Below are positions 1-8,845 of a DNA stretch of 64,000 bases, piece after piece; position 1 is the stretch's first letter, and each line of letters starts with the position of its first letter. The stretch lies in NCBI RefSeq assembly GCF_902499075.1, contig NZ_CABVPP010000005.1, forward strand, positions 124,001-188,000, given 5' to 3'. Below the pieces are notes generated by a model. The model was not told the origin of the DNA. It searched no databases and saw only the letters and a list, made by a program, of their open reading frames with translations. This stretch comes from Burkholderia pseudomultivorans. Its GTDB lineage: Bacteria; Pseudomonadota; Gammaproteobacteria; Burkholderiales; Burkholderiaceae. A program made the position numbers and the translations under genes.

Positions 1-1
1 G

Positions 2-613
2 GTCATCGCGGCCGAAGCGCTCGCGCAACAGCGGGCGGACGACGACGGCCGGCCGTTTACGCACGTGTTCCTGCAGGGCGGCGTGGGCGGACTCGCGGCC
101 GGCGTCGCGAGCTATCTGTGGGAGCGCGACGGCGCACGGCGGCCGCACTTCATCGTCGTCGAGCCGCGCCAGGCCGACTGCCTGTACCAGAGCGCGCTCG
201 CGGGGCATGCGTCGAAGGCGACCGGCAGCGTCGATTCGGTGATGGCCGGGCTCGCGTGCGGCGAGGCATCGCCGCTCGCATGGGATTTCCTCGAGCCGTG
301 CATCGACCACTTCATGCTGATCGACGACGACGACGCGGTGCACGCGATGCGCGACCTCGCGGCCGGCAGCGAGCGCGACGTGCCGTTCGTGTCCGGCGAA
401 TCGGGCGCGGCCGGCATCGCGGGGCTGGCCGTGCTGATGCGGGACCCGGCGCGCGCGCGGCAGGTCGGGCTCGACGCGCATTCGCGCGTGCTCGCGATCA
501 ACACGGAAGGCGCGACCGCGCCGTCCGTCTACCGGCAGTGCGTCGGCGACACGGCCGATGCGGTGCTGGCGCGGCAGCGCGACTGGCTGAACCGGGCGGC
601 CGCGACGGCCTGA
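2..613 (+). CDS. dpaL: Diaminopropionate ammonia-lyase, C-terminal part (5' end outside window)
   Basis: This is the C-terminal ~203 residues of a PLP-dependent fold-II lyase that converts 2,3-diaminopropionate to pyruvate and ammonia. The frame is open to the left edge, so the gene begins outside the window. Visible family features are the glycine-rich loop GGVGGLA, the segment VEPRQADCLYQSA, and VSGESGAAGIAGL in the C-terminal PLP-binding half. The next gene starts 14 bases after the stop, so the two are probably one operon. The order lyase, M20 hydrolase, then a nearby hydantoinase recalls ygeX-ygeY-hydA of E. coli. The Lys that holds PLP lies outside the window, so activity cannot be judged here. 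Confidence 0.85.
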   Translation, partial: VIAAEALAQQRADDDGRPFTHVFLQGGVGGLAAGVASYLWERDGARRPHFIVVEPRQADCLYQSALAGHASKATGSVDSVMAGLACGEASPLAWDFLEPCIDHFMLIDDDDAVHAMRDLAAGSERDVPFVSGESGAAGIAGLAVLMRDPARARQVGLDAHSRVLAINTEGATAPSVYRQCVGDTADAVLARQRDWLNRAAATA

Positions 614-627
614 ACGAACCGAACGAC

Positions 628-1827
628 ATGACGACCGACGAGGCAGGCACGATGGACGCAACGGAAGAAACCACGCTGCAAGGGCGGCTGACAACCTGGC
701 GGCGGCATCTGCACCAGCATCCGGAGACGGGTTTCGAGGAAGTGAACACGTCCGACTACGTCGCGCGCATCCTGACGACGCTCGGGCTCGACGTGCATCG
801 CGGCATCGGCGGCACGGGCCTCGTCGCGAACCTGACGACCGGCACCGGCACGCGCGCGATCGGCATCCGCGCGGACATGGATGCGCTGAACATCGCCGAG
901 CACGCGCCGGGCCGCGACTACGCGTCGCGCACGCCGGGCAAGATGCACGCGTGCGGGCACGACGGCCACATGTCGATGGTGCTGGGCGCCGCGCAGCTGC
1001 TGGCCGAGCGCCGGGACTTCGACGGCACGGTGCGCTTCATCTTCCAGCCGGCCGAGGAACACGGCCGCGGCGCGAAGGCGATGATGGCCGACGGCCTGTT
1101 CGAGCGTTTTCCGGTGGACGCGATCTTCGGCGCGCACAACATGCCGGGCATGCGCGCCGGCACGTTCTCGACGCGCGCGGGCGGCATCATGGCGAGCGAG
1201 GACAACTTCACGATCCGGATCGACGGGCGCGGCACGCATGCGGCGCGGCCGCAGATGGGCATCGATCCGATCGTGATCGGCGCGCAGGTCGTGCTCGCGC
1301 TGCAGACGATCGTGTCGCGCAATCTCGACCCGGGCGCGCAGGCGGTGATCTCGTGCACCGAATTCATCACGGACGGGCTGCGCAACGTGATCCCGTCGAC
1401 GGTGACGATCAAGGGCGACACGCGCAGCTATTCGCGCGACGTGCAGGCGCTGCTGGAAACGCGCATGCGCGAGATCGCCGAAGGGATCTGCCGCACGCAT
1501 GGCGCGACGTGCACGTTCGAGTACACGCACGAATTCGCGCCGACGGTGAATTCGCCGGAATGGGTCGGCACGGCCGTGCAGGCCGCGACGCGAGTCGCCG
1601 GCGCCGACGCGGTGAACGCCGACGTGCAGCCGATGATGATTTCGGAAGACTTCGGCGCGTTCCTGCAGGCCGTGCCCGGCAATTTCGTGTTCATCGGCAA
1701 CGGCGAAGCGGCCGGGCGCGGCGGCGTGCCGCTGCATAACGCGACCTACGATTTCAACGACGACATCCTGGCGGTCGGTGCGCGGTATTTCGCGGAAGTG
1801 GCGCGGCTCGCGCTGCGCGCGGCGTAA
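628..1827 (+). CDS. M20 family metallo-amidohydrolase (hippurate hydrolase / YgeY-like)
   Basis: A zinc-type M20D amidohydrolase of 399 residues that would cleave an amide bond of an N-acyl or N-carbamoyl amino acid in the cytoplasm. Motifs: RADMDAL (81-87), the metal-binding MHACGHDGHM (106-115) and FQPAEEHG (139-146) with the catalytic Glu pair. The start at 628 follows the dpaL stop by 14 bases; an in-frame ATG at 652 is an alternative. Length and motif order are normal for the family. The neighbouring lyase and hydantoinase suggest a substrate such as an acylated or carbamoylated amino acid, but the sequence does not define it. Confidence 0.88.
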   Translation: MTTDEAGTMDATEETTLQGRLTTWRRHLHQHPETGFEEVNTSDYVARILTTLGLDVHRGIGGTGLVANLTTGTGTRAIGIRADMDALNIAEHAPGRDYASRTPGKMHACGHDGHMSMVLGAAQLLAERRDFDGTVRFIFQPAEEHGRGAKAMMADGLFERFPVDAIFGAHNMPGMRAGTFSTRAGGIMASEDNFTIRIDGRGTHAARPQMGIDPIVIGAQVVLALQTIVSRNLDPGAQAVISCTEFITDGLRNVIPSTVTIKGDTRSYSRDVQALLETRMREIAEGICRTHGATCTFEYTHEFAPTVNSPEWVGTAVQAATRVAGADAVNADVQPMMISEDFGAFLQAVPGNFVFIGNGEAAGRGGVPLHNATYDFNDDILAVGARYFAEVARLALRAA

Positions 1828-1869
1828 GCGCCGCGTTCCGGGGCGCCGCGCGCGGGCGCGGCAGGGCCG

Positions 1870-2586
1870 TCACGCTTCGGCCGTGCGCTGGCCGGGCGCG
1901 TCGGCCGTGCCCGTGGTTTTGTGCAGGATCGCCAGCACTTCGCGCGCAGTGTTCTCCGAATGGCTGCGCAGGATCTGCGGCAGCGCCGCGCGGCCGGGAT
2001 CGGCGAGCGCGGCCATGATCGCGTCGTGCTCGTGCAGCGATTCGGCCCAGCGCAGCGTGTCCGCGTTCGCCGCGCCGCGCGCACGGTGCACCTTCGACAT
2101 CAGCGACGCATAGATGCCCGACAGCACCGGATTGCCGGCCGCGTCGACGATCATCTGGTGAATCTGCTGGTTCAGCCGGAAATACTCGATGCGCTTGCCG
2201 GCTTCGTGGCACTCGACCATCCGCCGGTGCTTCGCCTGCAGCGCGGCAAGCGTCGCCGCGCCGAGCCGCTGCCGCAGCAGTTCGCCGGCCATCGCCTCGA
2301 GGCCGTGCAGCAGCTCGAACGTCGCGGCCAGATCGTCGAGGTCGATCGACGCGACGCGATAACCGATGTACTGGCGGTGCGTGACCGCCCCTTCCGCGAC
2401 GAGCACCTTGAGCGCTTCGCGCAGCGGCGTCTTCGACACGTCGAATGCGAGGCTGAGTTCCTTTTCGTCGATCCGCGCGCCGGGCGGCAGTTCGCCCTCG
2501 TCGATCATCACGCGCAGGCGCGCGGCGATCTCGGCGGCCATGCCGCGCGTGCGCAGAAGCAGGGGATTGCGGGGTGTCTGGCTCAT
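1870..2586 (-). CDS. GntR family transcriptional regulator, FCD (FadR/VanR) subfamily
   Basis: A 238-residue repressor-type protein. The N-terminal winged helix covers about residues 15-85, with the GntR signature PPGARIDEKELSLAFDVSKT followed by PLREALKVL. The C-terminal all-helical FCD domain (about 95-225) carries the metal or ligand-binding His and Asp residues, for example in the region around NQQIHQMIVDAAGN. It is transcribed divergently from the MFS transporter at 2758 and most likely controls it and the genes after it. A palindrome in the shared intergenic space is the candidate operator. Ligand unknown; plausibly a pathway substrate of the hydantoinase cluster. Confidence 0.9.
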   Translation of the reverse strand: MSQTPRNPLLLRTRGMAAEIAARLRVMIDEGELPPGARIDEKELSLAFDVSKTPLREALKVLVAEGAVTHRQYIGYRVASIDLDDLAATFELLHGLEAMAGELLRQRLGAATLAALQAKHRRMVECHEAGKRIEYFRLNQQIHQMIVDAAGNPVLSGIYASLMSKVHRARGAANADTLRWAESLHEHDAIMAALADPGRAALPQILRSHSENTAREVLAILHKTTGTADAPGQRTAEA

Positions 2587-2664
2587 GGTGGTGCAAGCTT
2601 ATCACGATCACGGTGCAGCCAGCTGTGTCGATATCGTAAACATAATTCCAATAAAACCAATCGT

Positions 2665-2702
2665 TTACACCATGTGTAATTATAAATTTCTAATCCTATA
2701 CT
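2665..2702 (+). promoter_or_regulatory. Candidate GntR operator and -10 box of the MFS operon
   Basis: The AT-rich gap between the divergent GntR and MFS genes contains the perfect odd palindrome TTACAC-CAT-GTGTAA at 2665-2679. A TATACT hexamer at 2697-2702 fits a -10 box for the plus-strand operon, which would place the palindrome over the -35 region, a position suited to repression. The assignment to this regulator is inferred from position. Confidence 0.5.
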
Positions 2703-2757
2703 CGGCTCAACGTTGCGCGACGTCCCGACCATCCTCGTTCAATCCTGGAGTCCGTCC

Positions 2758-4056
2758 ATGTCTTCAACCTCCGGTGTCGCCGCCCTGACGGTCGGCAAGT
2801 CCGCCGTCCGCTGGAAGATATTCGTCGTGATGCTGAGCCTGATCGCGATCAACTACGTCGATCGCGCGTCGCTGTCCGTCGCCATGCCGTACATCTCGCA
2901 GGAGTTCGACATCGGGCCTGCGATGGAGGGTCTGATCCTCAGTTCGTTCTTCTGGACCTACGCGGTGATGCAGATCCCGGGCGGGATGCTGGCCGACCGC
3001 TTCAAGCCGCGCATCGTGATCGCGACGGCGACCGTGTTCTGGGGCTTCTTCCAGGCGATCGCCGCGCTGTGCACGAACGCGCCGGCGTTGCTGCTGACGC
3101 GCCTCGGCCTCGGCGCGGCCGAAGCGCCGATCTATCCGGCCGGCGGCAAGCTCAACGCGATCTGGATGACGCAGACGGAACGCGGCCGCGGCGCGACGCT
3201 GCTCGACGGCGGCGCGCCGCTCGGCGCGGCACTGGGCGCGGTGCTGATCGCCGGGTTGATCGCGCTGCTCGGCTCGTGGCGCCTCGCGTTCGCGGTGGCC
3301 GGCGTCGGCACGGTGCTCGCGGGCCTGCTCGCGTGGTGGTACATCCGCAATACGCCGCGCGAACATCCGGGCGTCAACGACCTGGAAGCCGAGTACATCG
3401 AGGCGTCGCACGCGAGCGACCTCGCCGCCGAGCCGGCGCACGCGTCGGGCCGTTCGCGCGATTTCTTCCGGTACCGCTCGGTGTGGTGCATGTTCTTCGG
3501 CTGGATGTGCTTCAACAGCGTGTTCTACGGGCTGCTCACGTGGATGCCGAACTACCTGCACAAGGTGCACGGCTTCGACATCAAGCAGATGGGCGGGTCG
3601 AGCTTCATCATCTTTTTCAGCGGCTTCGTCGGCGAACTGCTCGGCGGCTGGATCGCCGACAAGTGGAAGGCCGCGGGCGGCCGCCCGAACGTCGTGATGC
3701 GCACGCTGTTCGGCATCGCCGCGCTGGTCGCCACCGTGTCGATCTTCTCGGTCGCGTATGTGAAGAACCCCGTCGTGGTCGTCGCGCTGCTGTCGTCGAC
3801 GCTGTTCTTCCTGCGCTGGTGCGGGCTGTACTGGTGCATTCCGTCGTCGCTCGGCACGCGCGACAAGATCGGCTTCCTCGGCGGCTTCATGAATCTCGGC
3901 GGCAACATCGGCGGCGTCACGGTGCCGATCGTCGTCGGCGCGATCGTGCAGTTCACCGGTTCCTACTTCCTCGCGCTGATGGTGTTCGCGGCGGCCGGCG
4001 TCGGCCTGCTCGCATGCTCCAGCGCGATCGACTACGAAAACAAGCTCCCGGTCTGA
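2758..4056 (+). CDS. MFS transporter, anion:cation symporter (ACS) type
   Basis: A 432-residue inner-membrane transporter with about 12 predicted helices. The first helix has the ACS-type INYVDRASLSVAMPYI, followed by a GGMLADRF loop between helices 2 and 3. Family members import organic acids such as hexuronates, glucarate or phthalate. The start at 2758 is chosen because GGAG lies about 8 bases upstream; a TTG 45 bases earlier is in frame but lacks a good ribosome site. It leads an apparent operon with the decarboxylase-like and hydantoinase genes (gaps of 30 and 8 bases), so it probably imports their substrate. Confidence 0.88.
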   Translation: MSSTSGVAALTVGKSAVRWKIFVVMLSLIAINYVDRASLSVAMPYISQEFDIGPAMEGLILSSFFWTYAVMQIPGGMLADRFKPRIVIATATVFWGFFQAIAALCTNAPALLLTRLGLGAAEAPIYPAGGKLNAIWMTQTERGRGATLLDGGAPLGAALGAVLIAGLIALLGSWRLAFAVAGVGTVLAGLLAWWYIRNTPREHPGVNDLEAEYIEASHASDLAAEPAHASGRSRDFFRYRSVWCMFFGWMCFNSVFYGLLTWMPNYLHKVHGFDIKQMGGSSFIIFFSGFVGELLGGWIADKWKAAGGRPNVVMRTLFGIAALVATVSIFSVAYVKNPVVVVALLSSTLFFLRWCGLYWCIPSSLGTRDKIGFLGGFMNLGGNIGGVTVPIVVGAIVQFTGSYFLALMVFAAAGVGLLACSSAIDYENKLPV

Positions 4057-4086
4057 CCGACCGTTTCACTGGTAGAGAGAAAACCC

Positions 4087-4815
4087 ATGAAGAAACGTAC
4101 CCTGCTCGGCATGCTCACGCCGTCCTCGAATACTTCGCTCGAACCGCTGACGAGTGCGATGGTCTCCGGCCTGCCGGGCGTGTCCGCGCATTTCGCGCGC
4201 TTTCCGGTCACCGAGATCTCGCTGACGGGCGAGGCGCTCGGCCAGTTCGACGACGACAAGATCATCCAGGCCGCGATGCTGCTCGCCGATGCGAAGGTCG
4301 ACGTGATCGCGTGGAACGGCACGTCGTCGGGCTGGCTCGGCTTCGAGGCCGACGAGCGGCTGTGCCGGCGGATCACCGAGGCGACCGGCATTCCGGCCAC
4401 GACTTCCGTGCTCGCGCTCAACGAGATCCTGCAGAAGTCGAACGCGCACGAGTTCGGCCTCGTCACGCCGTATCTCGACGACGTGCAGACGAAGATCGTC
4501 GACAACTACCGTCGTTCGGGCTTCGACTGCATCGCCGAGCGCCACCTGAACCTGAAGGTCAATTTCTCGTTCTCCGAAGTCACCGGCGACGAGATCGGCA
4601 ACATGGTGCGCGAAGTCGCGGCGGCCGGCCCGCGCGCGATCTCGATCTTCTGCACGAACCTGAACGCCGCGCATCTCGTGCCGGCGCTCGAGGAAGAGAC
4701 CGGCATTCCGATCTACGACACGATCTCGACCGTCGTGTGGAAATCGCTGCAGCTTGCCGACTACGACACGCGGCAGGTGAAGGGCTGGGGACGTCTGTTC
4801 AGCGAAGTGATCTAG
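4087..4815 (+). CDS. Asp/Glu racemase superfamily enzyme, arylmalonate decarboxylase-like
   Basis: A 242-residue cytosolic enzyme of the Asp/Glu/hydantoin racemase superfamily. Racemases and maleate isomerases use two catalytic cysteines. Here the first position is Gly78 in NGTSSG and only Cys189 (SIFCTN) remains. This is the pattern of arylmalonate decarboxylase (Gly74/Cys188), and the dioxyanion-hole residues Gly-Thr-Ser (78-80) and Tyr129 (TPYLDDV) are also matched, as is a GWGRLF end. The two residues after Cys189 are Thr-Asn rather than the Gly-Gly of that enzyme. A decarboxylase or lyase on a malonate or ureido-acid is therefore plausible, a true racemase less so. It lies between the transporter and the hydantoinase. 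Confidence 0.8.
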   Translation: MKKRTLLGMLTPSSNTSLEPLTSAMVSGLPGVSAHFARFPVTEISLTGEALGQFDDDKIIQAAMLLADAKVDVIAWNGTSSGWLGFEADERLCRRITEATGIPATTSVLALNEILQKSNAHEFGLVTPYLDDVQTKIVDNYRRSGFDCIAERHLNLKVNFSFSEVTGDEIGNMVREVAAAGPRAISIFCTNLNAAHLVPALEEETGIPIYDTISTVVWKSLQLADYDTRQVKGWGRLFSEVI

Positions 4816-4823
4816 GACGCGCC

Positions 4824-6239
4824 ATGTCGAACGATCTCGATTTCGTGATCCGTCGCGCGGACGTCGTGACCGCGTCGGACCGCTTCTCGTGCGACATCGG
4901 CATCCGCGCCGGGCGCGTGGCGATGCTCGGCCACGGCCTGCCGCGCGCGCCGCGCGAGCTCGACGCGACCGGGATGCTGGTGATGCCGGGCGGCGTCGAT
5001 GCGCACTGCCACCTCGACCAGCCGATGCCGGACGGGCTGCGCATGGCCGACGACTTCCTGTCCGGTACGCGCTCGGCGCTGTGCGGCGGCACGACGACCG
5101 TGATCCCGTTCGCCGCGCAGGCGAAGGGCCAGTCGCTGCAGGCGGCCGTCGACGACTATCACCGGCGCGCGCAAGGGCGCGCATTGATCGACTACGGCTT
5201 TCACCTGATCGTCGCCGATCCGACGCCGCAGGTGCTGGCCGAGGAACTGCCGCGGCTGATCGCGAACGGCTACACGTCGTTCAAGGTGTACATGACCTAC
5301 GACGACCTGAAGCTGAACGACCGGCAGATGCTCGACGTGCTGTCGGTGGCGCGTGCGCACGGCGCGCTCGTGATGGTGCATGCGGAGAACTCGGACTGCA
5401 TCGGCTGGCTGACCGAGCGGCTGCTCGGCGACGGACACGTCGCGCCGCACTTCCACGCGCACGCGCGGCCCGCGGTGGTCGAGCGCGAGGCGACGCATCG
5501 CGCGATCGCGTTCGCGGAGCTCGTCGACGTGCCGATCCTGATCGTGCACGTGTCGGGCGCCGAGGCGATCGAGCAGATCCGCTGGGGACAGTCGCGCGGG
5601 CTGCCGATCCTCGCGGAAACGTGCCCGCAATACCTGTATCTGACGGCCGCCGATCTCGGCCACCCCGGCGATGACGGTTACGAAGGCGCGAAGTGCGTCT
5701 GCAGTCCGCCGCCGCGCGATCCGGCGAACCAGCAGGCGGTGTGGAAGGCGTTGCAGCAGGGCGTGTTCTCGGTGTTCTCGTCCGATCACGCGCCGTTCAA
5801 CTACGACGATCCGTGCGGCAAGCATCCGGGCGGTCAGCGCGTGTCGTTCGACCATATCCCGAACGGTATTCCGGGCCTCGAAACGCGGCTGCCGCTGCTG
5901 TTCGACGGCGTGCGCAAAGGGCGCCTGTCGCTGCACCAGTTCGTCGAGCTGACGTCGCTGCGGCCCGCGAAGCTGTACGGGCTGTATCCGCGCAAGGGGA
6001 CGATCGCGGTCGGCGCCGATGCCGACATCGTCGTGTGGGATCCGGACCGGCGCGTGCGGATCGCGAATGCGTCGCTGCATCACGCGGTCGACTACACACC
6101 GTACGAAGGCGTCGACGTGACGGGCTGGCCGCGCCATTGCCTGTCGCGCGGCGAACTGCTCGTCGAGGACGGCCGGCTGCTCGCGGCCGAGCCGGGGCGC
6201 GGGCAATTCCTGCCGGCCGGCAAGCCGTGCCTCGACTGA
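4824..6239 (+). CDS. hydA: D-hydantoinase / dihydropyrimidinase
   Basis: A 471-residue amidohydrolase-fold enzyme that opens the ring of dihydropyrimidines or 5-substituted hydantoins to N-carbamoyl amino acids. Binuclear metal ligands are all visible: His61 and His63 (DAHCHLD), the carboxylated Lys154 (SFKVYMTYD), His186 (MVHAEN), His242 (IVHVSG) and Asp321 (SSDHAPF). Length is typical. The start lies 8 bases after the upstream stop. No carbamoylase is adjacent; the M20 enzyme upstream could hydrolyse the carbamoyl product, which is an inference from position. Confidence 0.93.
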   Translation: MSNDLDFVIRRADVVTASDRFSCDIGIRAGRVAMLGHGLPRAPRELDATGMLVMPGGVDAHCHLDQPMPDGLRMADDFLSGTRSALCGGTTTVIPFAAQAKGQSLQAAVDDYHRRAQGRALIDYGFHLIVADPTPQVLAEELPRLIANGYTSFKVYMTYDDLKLNDRQMLDVLSVARAHGALVMVHAENSDCIGWLTERLLGDGHVAPHFHAHARPAVVEREATHRAIAFAELVDVPILIVHVSGAEAIEQIRWGQSRGLPILAETCPQYLYLTAADLGHPGDDGYEGAKCVCSPPPRDPANQQAVWKALQQGVFSVFSSDHAPFNYDDPCGKHPGGQRVSFDHIPNGIPGLETRLPLLFDGVRKGRLSLHQFVELTSLRPAKLYGLYPRKGTIAVGADADIVVWDPDRRVRIANASLHHAVDYTPYEGVDVTGWPRHCLSRGELLVEDGRLLAAEPGRGQFLPAGKPCLD

Positions 6240-6289
6240 TGGCGGGCGCGCCGCGCGGGCGGCGCGCACCCGTATTCAAAGGAGCAACG

Positions 6290-7492
6290 ATGAGCGTTTC
6301 CCACGCAATGCGCGGCCTCGCGGCCGCCGCGATCGTCGCCGGTTCGTGCGCCGGCCCGGCATTGGCGGCCGGCGACGCGCCGCAGGACATGCCGAGCGTC
6401 GTGCCCGAATCGGTCGGCGTGGATTCGGCGCCGCTCGTGCGGCTGTCGGCGTGGCTGCGTCGCGAGCGGATGGACGTGCGCAGCCTCGTCGTCGTGAAGG
6501 ACGGCAGGATCGTGTTCGAGCGCTACGGCGACGGCCTGTCGCGCGACAACAACTACGAGCTGTATTCGGTGACGAAGACGGTCACCGCATTGCTCGCCGG
6601 GATCCTCGACGGCGAGGGCAAGCTCGGCCCGTCGACCAAGGTCGCGCCGCTGATCGCGGCCGCGCGGCCCGATCTCGCGGGAGAACTCGCGGACAAGCAG
6701 GACATCGAGCTGCGGCACCTGATGTCGATGTCGAGCGGGCTGCGCTACACGACGCGCGAAGGCACCGATCCGCTGTACTACGACGCGCCCGACCGCTTGC
6801 GCGTCGCGGTGACGAGCCGGGCGGCGACGGCGCCGGGCGCGCGTTTCGACTATATCGACGTGAATCCGGTGCTGGCCGGCGCGGCCGTGTCGATCGCCGC
6901 ACGCGAGCGCGAGGACGTGTTCGCGCGCCAGCGGCTGTTCGAACCGCTCGGCTTCGCGCATTACCGCTGGACCGGCGCGGACGGCACGGGCGCGGTGGCG
7001 GGCGGCTGGGGGCTGCGGCTGCGGCTGCGCGCGGTCGACATGGCGAAGATCGGCATGCTGCTGCTCGACGAAGGCAAGTGGAACGGCAGGCAGGTCGTGC
7101 CCGCGGGCTGGATCCGGCAGATGACGACGCCGTCGCAAGCCGCAGCCGACTACGGGTATTACTGCTGGATCCATCATGTGGTCGAGCAAGGTACGCCCGA
7201 GTTTGGCGCAATGGGCTTCAAGGGGCAGTTCATCACGGTGCTGCCCGCGCAGCGCGCGGTCGTCGTGATGACGAGCCTGCTGCCGACCGATGGCGGCCTG
7301 CGCGATGCCACGTATCTGAACTTGTATCGGCGCATGGTCGGCGACTACATCCTGCCCGCGCTGACGCCCGCGCAGCCGCCGGTCGAGCGTGCGGCCACGA
7401 CGCAGGCGCTGCGCGACGAACTGGCGCTCAGCCGGCAGACGCAGGGCGTGCCGGGCACCGCCGCCGCTTTCAACGACGCGCCGGGGATTTGA
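6290..7492 (+). CDS. Exported serine hydrolase, class C beta-lactamase fold (1)
   Basis: A 400-residue protein with an N-terminal signal peptide (cleavage probably after ALA near residue 27) and a beta-lactamase/6-aminohexanoate-dimer-hydrolase fold. The catalytic motif is Ser93-x-x-Lys96 (YSVTKT), with the Tyr of FDYIDVN as likely general base and GFKGQF in place of the KTG strand. AAAGGAG ends 5 bases before the ATG. Such periplasmic enzymes cleave amide or ester bonds; the substrate is unknown. The stop overlaps the start of a paralogue in an ATGA arrangement. Confidence 0.85.
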   Translation: MSVSHAMRGLAAAAIVAGSCAGPALAAGDAPQDMPSVVPESVGVDSAPLVRLSAWLRRERMDVRSLVVVKDGRIVFERYGDGLSRDNNYELYSVTKTVTALLAGILDGEGKLGPSTKVAPLIAAARPDLAGELADKQDIELRHLMSMSSGLRYTTREGTDPLYYDAPDRLRVAVTSRAATAPGARFDYIDVNPVLAGAAVSIAAREREDVFARQRLFEPLGFAHYRWTGADGTGAVAGGWGLRLRLRAVDMAKIGMLLLDEGKWNGRQVVPAGWIRQMTTPSQAAADYGYYCWIHHVVEQGTPEFGAMGFKGQFITVLPAQRAVVVMTSLLPTDGGLRDATYLNLYRRMVGDYILPALTPAQPPVERAATTQALRDELALSRQTQGVPGTAAAFNDAPGI

Positions 7493-8778
7493 TGAGGATG
7501 GCAGAGATGAATGCCCGATCGATGGTCGTGCCGGGTGCGAGTGAGAGTGTGCGTGCGTCGCGTGCCGTGCCCATGATGCGTCGGCTGCTTGCGCGAATGG
7601 CGACGCTGCTGATCGGCAGCGGCGCGCTTGCGCCGGCGCTGGCAGCGGCGCAGCCGGCCGACGTGCCGCCGCCGCTGAACGAAACCGGCATCGAAGTCGC
7701 CGCGCCGGAGGCGGCCGGTGTCGATTCGCGCAAGCTCGTCGAGCTGTCGCGATGGATACGCGAACAGAAGCTCGACGTCTACAGCCTGCTCGTCGTGAAG
7801 GACGGCAAGCTGATCTTCGAGCGCTATGGCGCGCACGCGTCGCGCGATGCGACCTACGAGCTGTATTCGGTCACGAAGGCCGTGACGTCGCTGGTCGCCG
7901 GCATCCTGGTCGATCAGCGCGCGGTGCGGCTCGACGAACCGGTCGCGGCGCGGCTCGCCGCATGGCGTCCCGACTTGCGCGACGCGCTCGCGGACAAGCG
8001 CGACATCGAACTGAAACACGTGCTGTCGATGTCGAGCGGCCTGCATTACGACTTCAGCCCGAAGGACGATCCGATCTACTACACCGCGCCGGACCGGCTG
8101 AAGCTCGCCGCGTCGGCGGCGCCGAAGGTCGCGCCCGGCACCGTATTCGAGTACACCGACGTCAACCCGATTCTCGCGTCGGCGATGCTGAGTGCGGCCG
8201 CCGGCGAGCCGGTCGAGCGCTATGCGCAGGCGCGGCTGTTCGAGCCGCTGGGCATGCAGCGCGCAGCCTGGGAACGCGCGGACCGCACGGGGCTCGTATC
8301 GGCCGGCTGGGGCTTGCGGCTGCGCGCGATCGACATGGCGAAGATCGGCATGCTGGTGCTCGACGGCGGGCGCTGGCAGGGGCGGCAGGTCGTGCCGCAG
8401 GCGTGGATCGCGCAGATGACGTCGCCGCGTGTGTCGCCGCATTTCGGCTATTACTGGTGGATCAACAACATCGTCGAGAGCGAGCCGGAATTCGACGCGA
8501 TGGGCTTCAAGGGGCAGTTCATCACGGTGCTGCCGAAGCGCAATACGGTGGTCGTGATGACGGGCGTGCTGCCGATCGACGGCGGCCTGCGCGATGCGCA
8601 GAACGTGAAGCTGTTCCGCCGGATGGTGAACGGCTACATCCTGCCGGCGCTCGACGGCGGTGCCGACGTGCAGGCGTCGGACGACGCGCAGGCGGCGTTG
8701 CGGCAGGAACTCGCGGCGAGTGCGCACGCCGACGGCGTGCCGGGCACGCAGGTCGATCCGACCGATCTGCCGAAGTGA
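7492..8778 (+). CDS. Exported serine hydrolase, class C beta-lactamase fold (2)
   Basis: A paralogue of the preceding gene, 428 residues, with the same YSVTKA catalytic motif, the FEYTDVN Tyr motif and GFKGQF. The two share the pattern VKDGKLIFERYG and many other blocks, so they arose by tandem duplication. The N terminus is long and holds several in-frame ATGs (7492, 7498, 7507 and later) before a signal-like hydrophobic stretch ending ALAAAQ. The ATG at 7492 overlaps the previous TGA and implies translational coupling, but a later start just before the hydrophobic segment would give a more normal signal peptide. Confidence 0.83.
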   Translation: MRMAEMNARSMVVPGASESVRASRAVPMMRRLLARMATLLIGSGALAPALAAAQPADVPPPLNETGIEVAAPEAAGVDSRKLVELSRWIREQKLDVYSLLVVKDGKLIFERYGAHASRDATYELYSVTKAVTSLVAGILVDQRAVRLDEPVAARLAAWRPDLRDALADKRDIELKHVLSMSSGLHYDFSPKDDPIYYTAPDRLKLAASAAPKVAPGTVFEYTDVNPILASAMLSAAAGEPVERYAQARLFEPLGMQRAAWERADRTGLVSAGWGLRLRAIDMAKIGMLVLDGGRWQGRQVVPQAWIAQMTSPRVSPHFGYYWWINNIVESEPEFDAMGFKGQFITVLPKRNTVVVMTGVLPIDGGLRDAQNVKLFRRMVNGYILPALDGGADVQASDDAQAALRQELAASAHADGVPGTQVDPTDLPK

Positions 8779-8789
8779 GCGGCGCGGCG

Positions 8790-8841
8790 GTGCGCATCCG
8801 GCCTTCGTCCGGCCCGTATGACCGGCGAGCCGGATGCGCAC
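8790..8841. terminator. Inverted repeat between convergent genes, possible bidirectional terminator
   Basis: A perfect 13-base inverted repeat, GTGCGCATCCGGC at 8790-8802 and its complement at 8829-8841, encloses 26 bases between the convergent serine hydrolase and aminotransferase genes. There is no T-run, so intrinsic termination is uncertain, but the placement suits a shared transcript end. Confidence 0.45.
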
Positions 8842-8845
8842 ACGC

